Origin: Cyclaneusma minus
Taxonomy: Eukaryota > Ascomycota > Leotiomycetes > Marthamycetales > Marthamycetaceae
DNA: 64,000 bases
Reading direction: 5' to 3'
NCBI GenBank assembly: GCA_037179335.1
Contig: JAKZHN010000051.1
Location: 124,001 to 188,000 of the forward strand
Positions 37,249 to 47,600 of this stretch are shown here, piece after piece. The position numbers and the translations under genes were made by a program. Numbering within the stretch: position 1 is the stretch's first letter; each line of letters opens with the position of its first letter. A model generated the notes under the pieces. That model had not been told where the DNA came from, did not search any database, and was given only the letters and a program-made list of their open reading frames with translations.

Positions 37249-38127
37249 ATGTCTAGCTCAGTTCATTTCTCCGAAGACTTCTCTCTCAACTGCGGCGCTG
37301 TCGCGGTTGACATCGCCGCGCACAAGGTCCTCCTTGTCTACTTCCGCGACACCAACCTCTACATGCTTCCCAAGGGTCGCAAGAACATCAATGAGATGCT
37401 CTTCGTGGGAGCTTTGCGCCAGGTCCTTGAACAAACTGGTTATGTTTGCGACGTGCTTCCTCTTCAATATGAGACCCATGCCAAGACACCCGCCAATTCC
37501 ATTTTCCCTCCGTCGCCTCTGATCACCGAGGCTATTGCCGTCACTCAATTCGACGAGCGTGGAGTTCAGAAAATCATCCACTGGTACGCCGCGAAGGGAA
37601 ACTCGGAGGTCGACAGAATGCGTGTTGCAATGTCCAACGCGGAGCCTTACTGGGTCGATATCAACGAGGCGATCGGCCTGCTCGCCTTTGTGGAGGACCA
37701 ACAGGTTGCCGACCGCGTCCTTAGCACCGTCGTCTGGCCCACCAAGCCCATGGATCCCACATCGCGACCTTTCCAGCCGACCCCCGACATCCCCTCCGAG
37801 CCCACTCCCAAGACGCTCTACGACCCCAACTTTGACAGCAACCCCTCCGTCAACAAGCAGGCCAAGGCTGGCAAACAAGGCAAGGGAGGCAAGAAGCTGG
37901 CTAAGAGTAACAGCCAGATCAAGGGCGGCGAGAAGGGTGTGGTCAAGGACGATGAGAAGGGCCCGATCAAGAACGGTGAGGACGGTCTGGTCAAGGACGG
38001 CGAGAACGGTCTGGTCAAGGACGGCGAGAACGGTCTGGTCAAAGACGGCGAGAACGGTCTGGTCAATGGCAACAAGAACGGTCTGGTCGAGAACGGCGAG
38101 AAGTACCTGACCAAAGGCAACGAGTAA
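37249..38127 (+). CDS. Nudix-fold protein with degenerate catalytic box and repetitive C-terminus
   Basis: A single exon of 292 aa. Residues 1-150 resemble the Nudix fold (GAVAVDIAAHKVLLVYFRDT, MLPKGRKNINE). In the box GX5EX7REUXEEXGU, the first Glu (49), Arg57, Glu61 and Gly64 are kept. The second and last acidic positions are Gln58 and Gln62 (RQVLEQTG), so two of three metal-binding glutamates of the REXXEE core are missing and hydrolysis is doubtful. A Pro-rich linker (about 160-190) follows, then a Lys/Gly-rich tail with five near-identical GLVKDGEN repeats encoded by a 24-bp minisatellite. It may be a binding or regulatory Nudix relative; function unknown. It is divergent from ubp15. Confidence 0.75.
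   Translation: MSSSVHFSEDFSLNCGAVAVDIAAHKVLLVYFRDTNLYMLPKGRKNINEMLFVGALRQVLEQTGYVCDVLPLQYETHAKTPANSIFPPSPLITEAIAVTQFDERGVQKIIHWYAAKGNSEVDRMRVAMSNAEPYWVDINEAIGLLAFVEDQQVADRVLSTVVWPTKPMDPTSRPFQPTPDIPSEPTPKTLYDPNFDSNPSVNKQAKAGKQGKGGKKLAKSNSQIKGGEKGVVKDDEKGPIKNGEDGLVKDGENGLVKDGENGLVKDGENGLVNGNKNGLVENGEKYLTKGNE
37960..38112 (+). repeat. Coding minisatellite, 24-bp unit
   Basis: The unit GGTCTGGTCAAGGACGGCGA plus GAAC is repeated almost exactly three times (from about 37985), with diverged copies on both sides. All are in frame in the Nudix-fold gene and encode GLVKDGEN. Confidence 0.85.
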
Positions 38128-38204
38128 GGTCAGGTCGAGAATGCGGCGGGGCAATGCGTTGGCTTAATGCGTTGATGACTTGCGCCCGGCTCTTCATCTC
38201 ACAC

Positions 38205-38361
38205 AGGCGTCCATCTCGGTCAGGTGTTCATTTCGGTCAGGCGTTCACTTCAATCAGGCGATGATACCCCTCTCCAGGCGTTCATTTCGGTCAGGCAATG
38301 ATACCCCTCCAGGCGTTCGTTTCTTTCAGGCGTCCATACCCAATCGGGCGTTCAACTTCAG
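38205..38361. repeat. Minisatellite of 17-20-bp units
   Basis: Nine consecutive units begin AGGC or a variant: AGGCGTCCATCTCGGTC, AGGTGTTCATTTCGGTC, AGGCGTTCACTTCAATC, AGGCGATGATACCCCTCTCC, AGGCGTTCATTTCGGTC, AGGCAATGATACCCCTCC and so on. Two unit types alternate. It lies just 3' of the Nudix gene, probably in its 3' UTR. Confidence 0.85.
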
Positions 38362-38705
38362 CAATCAAAAGGCGTTCTTGCAATATTCTGAAACATGCAA
38401 TGTGAAAGTTGTCTACAGTGATCGGTGTGTCTCATTACTTAGTAACAAGTTAACCCAGCAATATGAATGACCAGCTATCGGCCACCCACCTCTATTATGA
38501 CCTTTTGCATAAACCCGGATGTTGTGGTGCACAGGCCCGTCCAAGACTCACATGCTGGCCATAAATACCTACTGGCATTTTAGGCTTTCCCATGCCTGAG
38601 CCCTCCACCTAAGCTGCATAGAGTTCAGCGTCAAGAACCCGCAAACCTAATCCCCCAAACGCTCCACCCTGCTGGCTTGCGAAAAACTTGCTCTTCTCGC
38701 ATGGA

Positions 38706-40310
38706 ATGGTCGTTATGTTTTCGCAGAATGGCTCGAGGTGCCTTCGGATGACCCCACACACGGGAATTGGCTCGCGAGACCTCACGCGATCATCACCGCT
38801 CCCCTCACCGACATGGAGAAGGAATTATTCTCATGGTGCGCCGCCATGGAGACCTGCTTCAGTCTTGGACGAGTATGCTAAGTTTCTGAATCCAAGAGGA
38901 TTACACGGTGCTAATTCAATTGGCAGATATGTTGCCAAAGAGGCCAGGCCGATCAGTTTGAGGCAGCTTATGGTATTTGGACGGTCCCTGACTGAAGCCC
39001 GTCTGATCAGTTCTGCAAACTATGTCCGCTCCGAACTGCCAACTAGGTGAGTTTAGCCAAAAGATTTGCTATCAGAAAACCCCTATGAAACATCCTCAAG
39101 TGTGTACTGTTCAAGACTAACACACAAGGCAGGTTGGCGCATCGCATACGAGACATGCAAACCCTCCCCTACGTCGTAGTGACAAACCCCCATATCAGCC
39201 AAGTCTACGAGCTCTACTATCGCGCCTTCGAGTCCATCCGACGAGTCCCCGAGATCAAAACCCTCGACGACAACGAAGTGCTCTGCAAAACCATCAACAC
39301 CACTCTAAACGAGCACCTCACCGTGATCCCCAAGCTCGCCATGGGCGTCCTCGAGTGCCGTGAGCTCATGAAAGCCGAAGAAATGGACAAATTTATGAAC
39401 ACCATCCTCCGCTCCGTAAGGCCTTCCACTTCCCGTTTTGCCAGTCACCCATTTCCTACCATCCAAGCAAACTGACATCCCCCTTTTACAGAGAATCTCC
39501 CGCCGCGTAATCGCCGAACAACACCTCTCCCTAACCGAAACCTTCCACTCCCCCTGGCACTTCCCCGACGCCTCTCCCTCCCCTTCCCCCGAACCCTTCA
39601 TCGGCGAAGTCTTCCTCCGCTGCAACGCCTCCGAAGTAATAAACCGCATCGGCGCCGAAGTCCTCTCCCTCGCCCGCGCCGCCTACGGCCCCTCCACCCC
39701 CATGCCCCGCATCGTCCTCTCCGGGCACCTCGACGCCACCTTCCCCTTCATTCTGAACCACCTCGACTACATAATCGGCGAATTATTACGCAATTCGGTA
39801 CAAGCCGTCATCGAGCGTCACCAAAATTCGAAGTCAAATAGGGCAGAGGAACCACCCCCTATCGAAGTAACAATCTGCGAAGCCCCCCAACACGTAATAA
39901 TCCGCGTCTCCGACCAAGGCGGCGGTATCCCGCGCGAGATTCTCCCTCACCTCTGGTCCTTCGCCAAAGGCCCGCGCGGCGCCACCCGTCTCCACAACCT
40001 CCGTCAAGTACCCAAAATGGCCGCCACGCTTCAAGAAATCCAAATGCCGTCTGATCGCGATTTCGACATCGTCGGCTCAGCTCCCAAGGACGGCAAAGAC
40101 AAAAGCTCTTTAAGCTCGTTATCGAGTAGGCCGCCGAATTTACGGCTAGGGATGGGATTACCGCTAAGTAGGGTTTATGCGGAGTATTGGGCGGGGAGTC
40201 TGGAGGTGCATAGCTTGGAGGGGTATGGTGTGGATGCGTTTCTGCAGATTAGTAAGTTGGGGAATAAGAATGAACAGCTTACGACGAGGGCGTGTATGGA
40301 TGCTGTTTGA
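38706..40310 (+). CDS. Mitochondrial pyruvate / branched-chain alpha-ketoacid dehydrogenase kinase
   Basis: Exons 38706..39046, 39133..39415 and 39492..40310 give 480 aa. The first intron has a GACTAAC branch and its removal restores ELPTRLAHRIRDMQTLPYVV. An Arg-rich N-terminus (RNYSHGAPPWRPASV) is a likely mitochondrial presequence. A four-helix regulatory domain follows (LRQLMVFGRSLTEARLISSANYVR; DNEVLCKTINTTLNEH). The GHKL ATPase has N-box ELLRNSVQAVIERH, G1 box VSDQGGGIP and G2 region GMGLPLSRVYAEYWAGSLEV. These kinases phosphorylate the E1 alpha subunit and switch off the dehydrogenase complex. Whether it is the Pkp1/Pkp2 pyruvate type or the branched-chain type cannot be told from motifs. 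The start ATG follows an in-frame TTG extension; a second ATG lies 9 nt on. Confidence 0.88.
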
Positions 40311-40561
40311 AGGGAAAGGAGAGAGGGAGGAGCAATGTTATAAGTACGGAACTCCGTTTTCAGCAAGTCAGCGAAGAGCTTTATACCCATAGGAGTTCAA
40401 AAAAAGGACGAACACATCTTTAGTCGGTTCTGTTCGCAAGGTTTTCTAGCTAGTAGGGGATAATAAAATGATTGGGAATGCTTCAAGTAACTGGGAATAC
40501 CTCAAGTAACTAAGAACATTCAAAGGAATCGGGTATTGAATATATGGATAATAGAATTATA

Positions 40562-41209
40562 GGCGGATTCAGAGTAGTCAAAAATCGGATAAAATATTGG
40601 AATATCCGGATATTCAGCCCCACGCTAAGCCTAATTAGGACTAATTTTGGATATCCGGATATTGGGATATCCGAATATCAGGATAAAGTCAAATCCAAAA
40701 AAAACCGATATTCCCTTATTTTATCCAATATCCAATATTAAATATTGAAAAAATTACCTAAAATTATAATTTTTAAGTAATTCTAATTTTCCGACGTGCA
40801 ATAAAAAAAATAGTATTGCGCTAGTGCTGCGCTAGTGCTGCGCTAGTGCTGCGCTAGTGCTGCGCTAGTGCCAAAAAGCACTAGCGTTAATTTAGTGCGG
40901 CACTAGTGGCACTAATTTTTTTGATTAAATGTGGCGCAAAATCCCCTTTAATTTATTGCACGTCGCTAGCGTCAAAAAATAACCTTAAAATAACTTTAAA
41001 AATAACCTTAAATTAGCTTAGAAATTCACAGTTTTGTTGCACGTCGACAAATCCGATTTTTTTTTCATTTTTTTTTTTCACTTATTTTAATCCAAAAAAT
41101 GGATATTTATATGATTATATCAATATCCAGGGGTGTTCATAATCAAGGCCAATATCTGTATATTAATATATCCATATCCGGATAAAAAAAAAACTACTCT
41201 GAATCTCCC
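40562..41209. mobile_element. Nonautonomous DNA-transposon-like insertion, 648 bp
   Basis: Ends are imperfect 17-bp inverted repeats: GGCGGATTCAGAGTAGT on the left (40562-40578) and the reverse complement of GGGAGATTCAGAGTAGT on the right (41193-41209). Both sides carry TTATA (40557-40561 and 41210-41214). The uninterrupted homologous site at 41555-41570 reads AGAATCATATACCCT, exactly as expected after removing the element and one TTATA. The inside is very AT-rich with GGATATCCGGATAT words, has no coding frame and contains a hairpin-forming repeat. With the flanks alone, a TA duplication with slightly longer ends cannot be excluded, so the superfamily is open. Confidence 0.75.
40792..40965. 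repeat. Internal inverted repeat and 11-bp tandem repeat inside the insertion
   Basis: CGACGTGCAATAAA (40792-40805) and its inverse TTTATTGCACGTCG (40952-40965) bound a segment with about five exact copies of GCGCTAGTGCT from 40818. These end in the palindrome GCGCTAGTGC-CAAAAA-GCACTAGCG, which can fold as a tight hairpin. Another TTGCACGTCG lies at about 41037-41046. It may be a nested element or subterminal transposase-binding repeats. Confidence 0.75.
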
Positions 41210-41856
41210 TTATATACCCTGCCAGACATCGGGGATGATTGAAATTACTGAAAATATTTCAAGTAACTGTAGATATTCAAAGGAATCGGGGATGATTGAA
41301 GTTACTAGAAATACTTCAAGTAGTTGGAAATACTTCAAGTAACTGGGAACACTTCGGGTAACTGGGATTATTCAAGAGAATTGGGGATTATCGAAGTCCC
41401 TAGAAATACTTCAAATGACTGGGAGTATTTTAAGTAACTAGGGATATTCAAGGGAATCGGGAATAATTGAAGTTACTAGAAATACTTAAGTAATTGGAAA
41501 TACTTCAAGTGACCGAGAATATTCAAAGGAATCGGGTGTTGAACATATGGATGATAGAATCATATACCCTGCCAGACATCGGGGATGATTGAAATCACTG
41601 AGAATACTTCAAGTAACTGGGAATATTCAAAGGAACTGGGGATAATTGAAGCCACTAGAAATACTTCAAGTAATGGAGCTTATTACTACAGCGACGACTT
41701 TTGATATGCATTCGGAAAAGTCGATGGCATAAAAAATCCTCCAAGAGATACCCATTTCCAGCCTTTTTGTTTATTCACCAGACACCGGACTCCGGGCATA
41801 TGCAACTACAGAACTATACGAGAAAGTGTCCCCTGAAAGGGAGCTGGAAAGGGGCT

Positions 41857-44686
41857 TCAATCAAGTCCAATCCAGCCCTCACTATCATCATCGCCATCAT
41901 CCTCCACAGCATCATCCACATCCATCGCCTCACCATCCACCACCTTCTCCAACACATTCCCATCCGTCTTCTTACCAGCAGCCTCCGCAATCCTCTTCTG
42001 CTTCGCCTTCTGCTCCAACAAAAAATCCAACGAATAAACATTATCATCCGCCAACCTCCTCAAATCATCCCTAATCTTCCCCACCGCCCTGCCCACGGTC
42101 CTTAACTCCGCCTCCACCAATCCCTTATTATCGCCAATCCACTGGCCCCTAAACACAAACAAACTCTTGATCCACAACAGACAAAACTCCAGATGTGGCG
42201 ATTCTTCGGTTTGGAGAGCGACGAAACGGAGAAGACGGGGGATGTAGACTTGGGGCAGGTCTTCCACGACGAGCCCGATGCTGGAGGGTGGGATGGTTTG
42301 GTAGACTACTTTTATTAAAGAGGCTTCGTTGAGCCGGAAGGCCATGACGAGCGCTTTGAGGTAGTCTTTTTCTTTGTGGAGGACGTGGAGCGTGGATGCG
42401 GGGGTTACGGTTAGGTCGAGGTCGAAGGGGTCAAAGACGAATGCGGTGTCGAGGCTGTAGATCAGCAGTCCCTCTGTTGAAGCTGCACAGAACGAACGAC
42501 CAGTGGGCGCGAACGCAACGCCATGTACCCTGACTTCGGGCATGCGTTTCCTAGCTGCAGTGTCGCCGCCTCGGTTCGAGCCAGGGAGAGATTTGTCAAT
42601 GCGGTCTTCCAGGTCGGATGCTTCGCCTGCGTCGTCGATGAGGGCTAGGGGGCCGGCCTCGGTGAGGAGCTTGCTGTTGAGGAATTCTTGGGTTCCAGAG
42701 AGCGAGAGGTTGACGCTGACGGTGAAGCGTTTGAGGAGCACGAGCGAGGAGACGGAGTAGAGGCATATGTATTTGCTGTGTCCAGCTGCGAGGAGACAAC
42801 TTCCGTCTGCGCTGTATTGGATACTGGCGAAGTTCTTGGTGCCTGCTACATTAGCAGCGGTTCGACGGTCAGTGATTTTGCGTCCGCCCGATACGTCGCG
42901 ACGGCCGTCTACTCCTGACTGTTGCTCGGCGTCTGATACCGACCAGAAGGTTAACTGGCCGTCGAGAGTGGAGACTGCGATTTGTTGAGAGTCGGGTCGG
43001 AAGGCTACGTCTACGACGTCGGATTGTAGTTGTAGGGGCTCGCTGGTCTGTGTCCTGCTGAATACAGACCAGATGCGAACTGTGTTATCCCAGCTGCCAC
43101 TTATGAGTGAGGTACCATTTGGTGCAAATGCCAAAGACGACACTGGTCCTTCGTGTCCTGCCAGCTGGTCGAGTAATTGGCCTGTCTGTACAGACCAAAT
43201 ATGAATGTCGAAGGAGTCCATAGACCCAGCGCAGATGACTTCTCCACTGGGGTCAACAGCCAATGATGTAAATGCAATTCTCGTTGGGGCTGTGAATGTC
43301 CTGAAGTTCCTGTACCGGATCAGATCCCATGCCCTGACGGATCCATCAAGACTGGATGTGAAAAGAACATTGCCTTTCTTGGCAAATTCGCAGGCCGTGA
43401 CGCCACCCGTATGCTCCGTAAAAGTCACAATACAGAACCCCGAGGCGACGTCCCAAACCTTGACTTTGCCATCATCGGACGTCGTAATAACACGATGCCC
43501 ATCCGGTGAATAAACCAGCGAGTTCATAGTATCAAAATGGCCTTGCTGCTTGAGAATGTAGGACTCGGACTGCCACTCCCAGACAAGCAACTGGCCAAGT
43601 TTCGAGGCTCCAAATGCAAGCCACTCCCCGCTAGCATTGATCGTGACAAAGTCGATATTACTCTGCCCGATGCTGAGCGTGTGGAAAGTGTTGAAATCGG
43701 GCATTCCGTAGATCCCGAAAACGCCGTTGGAGAAGCAGGCGACTAAAAGGTTGGATTTGGGGTGATATGCCGCGCATGTCGTCTTGGCATTCTGTTGCAT
43801 GAAGTAGTGACGTTCCTTGATTCTCCATTTCTCGTTCCCGCCCCTATTCTCATTTTCGCCATTCTCATCGTCCGAATCTTCCTGGATGTCGTTTGGGTGG
43901 GCCATATACGCCCACTGGAATACAGCTCCATCCTTGCTGACTGTAAAGATCGTCTCCTGATCACTAGAAAACCAGGCACCAAGAACGGCCTCCTTATGTC
44001 CTGACAGTGCAGTAGGCACAAACTGATCCTCTGGGTCCAGACTCCACATCCACGCCGTCAAGTCTTTCGAGGCACTCAGAAAGAAGCGCGAGTCGCCGGA
44101 CCATTCGATGCTCTGTACGGTGTCGAAGTGTCTCGTGTAAATCCTATGGCGCACAAAGGGGGCAAAGCTGAGTTCGCCCTCGTCGCTGGCGTCAGGTGTC
44201 GAGGGAACATGCCATACTTCGACCTGTCTGCCAACTCCGACGGCAAAGTATCGCCCACATGGCGCAAATGCTAAAGCGGAGACGGGAGCTCGGAAGGTGA
44301 TGTCATGTAGGCGGATGCGTCTTTGGACGTGGGTGAGGATAGCGCGGCCATCTTCATCGACGGAGAGTAGGAGGTTTCCCTTTGGCGACAGACCAAGCCT
44401 TGCGATATTCTTTCGGTGTGCGATCGGGAGAGTATGTGATTTGTTACTAGAATCTGGTCAGTCGAGTGCCCTGGATAGTTTCCGTACATTTAATATCCTA
44501 CTTGACCAGGTCAAAGACAGTCACTCTGTTTGCGACGGGCGAGAAGAGACATGTTCCATCAGGACTGTAGACAAGATTGCCTTTGCCGTAAACCGTGCCA
44601 AGCAGGTTGGAAAACTAGGAACTGCGTCAGGTTTCTTGGTCAGATAGAAGCGCAAGGTTCGAGCTCACCCTGAAATCCGTCTTCAT
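41857..44686 (-). CDS. pwp2: Periodic tryptophan protein 2 (Pwp2/Utp1), SSU processome WD40 protein
   Basis: Exons 44686..44669, 44614..44502 and 44446..41857 give 906 aa. The first exon is only 18 nt (MKTDFR); removing the introns yields MKTDFRFSNLLGTVYGKGNL and VFDLVNNKSHTLPIAHRKNI, both matching the family. Two WD40 propellers follow (for example HFDTVQSIEWSGDSRFFLSA; GHFDTMNSLVYSPDGHRVIT; GHEGPVSSLAFAPNGTSLIS). A C-terminal Utp12-type helical domain (YLKALVMAFRLNEASLIKVV; YIPRLLRFVALQTEESPHLE) and an acidic tail end the protein. Pwp2 is a UTP-B subunit needed for 18S rRNA maturation in the nucleolus. Length fits yeast Pwp2 (923 aa). It is divergent from the septin gene. Confidence 0.95.
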
Positions 44687-45338
44687 GGTCACCGAGTAAT
44701 GATCGTAATTATCATGGTGTGCAGGCGCAACAAAATCACAGCCTGGATTGGAGGTTTATCGGCGCCCCTCCAACTTTTGTGATCTTGACTTTTTTGGCCG
44801 GTGAGGATCAACGATGTGCCGAACCGACCCACACTAAACTTGGCGCTTGTGGCTCGTGACGGAGCCGCCATATTTCTTTTGTGGCTTGAGGGTGGCCTTC
44901 AGAACAGCATAACCAAGGCAGTTCTTAATTATCTGAGTAGCTCTTCAAGGTAATTAGAACAATCCAAGTAATTTGAGACTATTTGGAACTGCTAGAATCA
45001 TACCAGGTAATTAAGTTTCATCACAATTATCAGAGTTGGGTGTTGTTCCTTCAGGTTCCTTGTACATGTACCTGTACCCGGCCATGTTCCATGGATCACG
45101 CACGGACCCAAAAATAGCGGCAGGAGCTGGAGCCCCAGTCCCCTAAGGTCGCTAGTGCCGTATTGGCCATTTCGTCGTTGGTCCCCCTGAAATTTGTCGA
45201 GCTCGACGTGACAACTCCGCCCGCGACCATCTCCGCCCATTGATCTTTGCGACTCGCGTCTCTCCGTCATTCTCCCCGGACGTCAACTCCAAACCTTCCA
45301 ACTACATCTCCCAAACGAAGACCGTCCGCGCCATCACA
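44687..45338. other. Divergent promoter region of pwp2 and the septin gene
   Basis: 652 bp between two divergent start codons. It contains TACATGTA (45063-45070) and an AT-rich stretch (about 44920-45030) whose words (TTCAAGGTAATTAGAA, CCAAGTAATTTGAG) loosely resemble the degenerate repeat at 41.2-41.7 kb. Confidence 0.5.
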
Positions 45339-46677
45339 ATGGCTACTTCCACCGCTGAGAGCACGTCCCCAATCGGGATTGCGAACCTGCCTAACCAGAG
45401 GCACAAGATTGTCGCAAAGCGCGGCGCCGCCTTCACCATCATGGTGCGTAGAAGTCCCGGTGTGCTCGCTTTGTTCACGGCTGCTCACACGCGTCTAGGT
45501 TGCTGGCGAGTCGGGCCTGGGAAAGACAACCTTCATCAACACCCTGTTCTCCACCACCATCAAGAACTATGCCGACCACAAGCGCCGCCATGCCAAGCAG
45601 GTTGACAAGACCGTTGAGATTGAGATCACCAAGGCCGAGTTGGAGGAGAAGTTCTTCAAGGGTAAGCTGTGGTGCTTCTGTTCTGCCAGTGCTTTCCGTA
45701 ACTGACAGCGCATAGTCCGCCTCACCGTGATTGATACCCCTGGCTTCGGTGACTACGTCAACAACCGCGACTCGTGGCAACCCATTATCGAGTTCTTGGA
45801 TGACCAGCATGAATCCTACATGTTGCAGGAACAGCAGCCCCGCCGCAGCGACAAGATCGATCTCCGTGTCCACGCCTGCCTGTACTTCATCAGACCCACT
45901 GGCCACACCCTGAAGCCTTTGGACATTGAGGTCATGAAGCGTCTCAGCTCGAGAGTCAACCTGATCCCCGTTGTTGCCAAGGCAGACACCCTCAGCCCCG
46001 CAGATCTCGCCCGCTTCAAGCAACGTGTACGTGCTTCCAAAATGATCCCAATTCACTTGCTGTTATTATTTGCTTTTTGCTGACTGAAACCCCCATAGAT
46101 CCGCGCTGTTATCGAGGCCCAGGGCATCAAGATCTACACACCACCCGTTGAGGAAGATGACGAACAAGCTGCTCAGCACGCCAGGAGCTTGATGGCCGCC
46201 ATGCCATTCGCCGTCATCGGTTCTGAGAAGGATGTTAAGACTGGAGATGGACGCATTGTCAAGGGCCGCCAATACTCGTGGGGTGTCGCCGAAGTCGAAA
46301 ATGAGGACCACTGCGACTTCAAGAAGCTCCGCTCAATCCTCATCCGCACCCACATGCTCGACCTGATCCACACCACCGAAGAAGCCCACTACGAGGCCTA
46401 CCGCGCGCAGCAGATGGAGACCCGCAAGTTCGGCGAGGCACGACCCAGAAAGCTCGACAACCCCAAGTTCAAGGAAGAGGAGGAGAGTCTGCGCAAGAGG
46501 TTCACCGAGCAGGTCAAGATCGAGGAGCACCGCTTCAGACAGTGGGAGCAGAAGCTCATCTCGGAGCGCGACCGCCTCAACAAGGATCTCGAGAGCACTC
46601 ACGCTGCCATCAAGGCTCTGGAGATGGAGCTCGACCAGATGCAAGGCAGCGCCGTCCGCAGCCACGGCCGCCGCTAA
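45339..46677 (+). CDS. Septin, probably Cdc11/AspA type
   Basis: Exons 45339..45443, 45499..45661, 45716..46026 and 46099..46677 give 385 aa. GTPase motifs are G1 GESGLGKT, G3 DTPGFGD and G4 AKAD, with the septin unique element before a C-terminal coiled coil (RFRQWEQKLISERDRLNKDL ... ALEMELDQMQ). A short basic stretch (PNQRHKIVAKRGAAFTIM) precedes G1, as in membrane-binding septins. Septins assemble into heteromeric filaments and rings at hyphal branch points and septa. The overall sequence, length and HARSLMAAMPFAVIGSEKDV segment best recall filamentous-fungal AspA (Cdc11 group), but subgroup is from memory and less certain than the family. Confidence 0.93.
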
Positions 46678-47600
46678 GCCTTCCTCTATCCGTCTTCATT
46701 CCAAATTTCACTCAGCGTGTTGCTTTGCAAAGGGAAGTGTTCTAACGGAGAATCGGGGGACTTTCTATTATTTTCAAAAAGAAAATACCTGGTTCTTGTG
46801 TGCAAAGCGTGCGCCTGCTGAACAACAGTTTGTTCTTCTTCCGACAAGGCTTGCGGTTTCGGCTTTGAGGGGATTGATTGTGCTGCTTCTTTCAAATTAT
46901 GGTTGTTAGGAGCCGCTCGGTGATGATTAGCTAGTTTCTGTTGCTGAGCATAATCAATACCTGCCACGATGAGTGGTTACTTCGTTTTTATGGGGTTTAA
47001 GGCATTGATTCGGTCTGTACTGTTGCAATATATCCTCTCTTAATGACAACGTATGTCCACTTTCTAAAAACAAGGTTCAACATTAGATACTACAAGCAAT
47101 GTTGGGACCTTACCTGGTGGCATTTGCACGCTATTGAGCCCTTCCAGCCGTGAATCACATGAAGCCCACACCATTACCAAGCACAATCTTTCTATCAGTT
47201 GATAAATCACGTGATTCGCTCTTCATCTGGCTATATATTTCAGCATTGCATGCAGCCTAAGAGCCTCACAACTCTGTTGCACCCCGCGGGTCTGCCTACT
47301 GAACAAGCCCGGAACTGCTCGACTACGAGTCTCTGACTTTACAATCCTCACCCATTGCAGCGGCTGTGTTTGGCACTTCCACGAACCTTCAAAGCATTCT
47401 CCTGACTTCGTCTGCTGGGGATTGTCAATATCAATGTTACTGATCTTCGCGACAGTAGGTGAATATAGTGACAGCAGGCAGCGAGTTGCAACAGCACGCG
47501 ATATCTCTGGTGGTTGAACAATGGAGCCCGCCGGATGTGACATGTTAAGCAAACTTGGAGCTCTGCAGATCAGTTTCCCAGATCACTCATTGAGGCATTA
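46678..47600. other. Spacer before repeat block 2
   Basis: About 0.9 kb after the septin stop. A plus-oriented GGCTATATATTTC at about 47228 follows a CACGTG (47208-47213) by about 15 bp and may be a lone, outward-facing relative of the array cores. No gene is supported. Confidence 0.4.

Larger units (their letters stand above)
40450..41680. repeat. Degenerate AT-rich tandem repeat, interrupted by an insertion
   Basis: Units of about 57-95 bp follow the pattern GGGRATRATTGAAG, TTACTAGAAATACTTCAAGT, AACTGGGAATATTCAAAGGA. They start near 41231, 41289, 41384, 41460, 41581 and 41638, with part of a unit at about 40456-40530. A 47-bp block (GTTGAACATATGGATGATAG to CCCTGCCAGACATC) occurs intact at 41535-41580. 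A second copy is split by the insertion at 40562-41209. No coding potential. Confidence 0.75.

Noticed and set aside
37258..38154. A 298-codon open frame antisense to the Nudix gene
   Set aside because: It is a shadow of codon bias and of the minisatellite; the sense strand has the recognisable fold and a proper start context.
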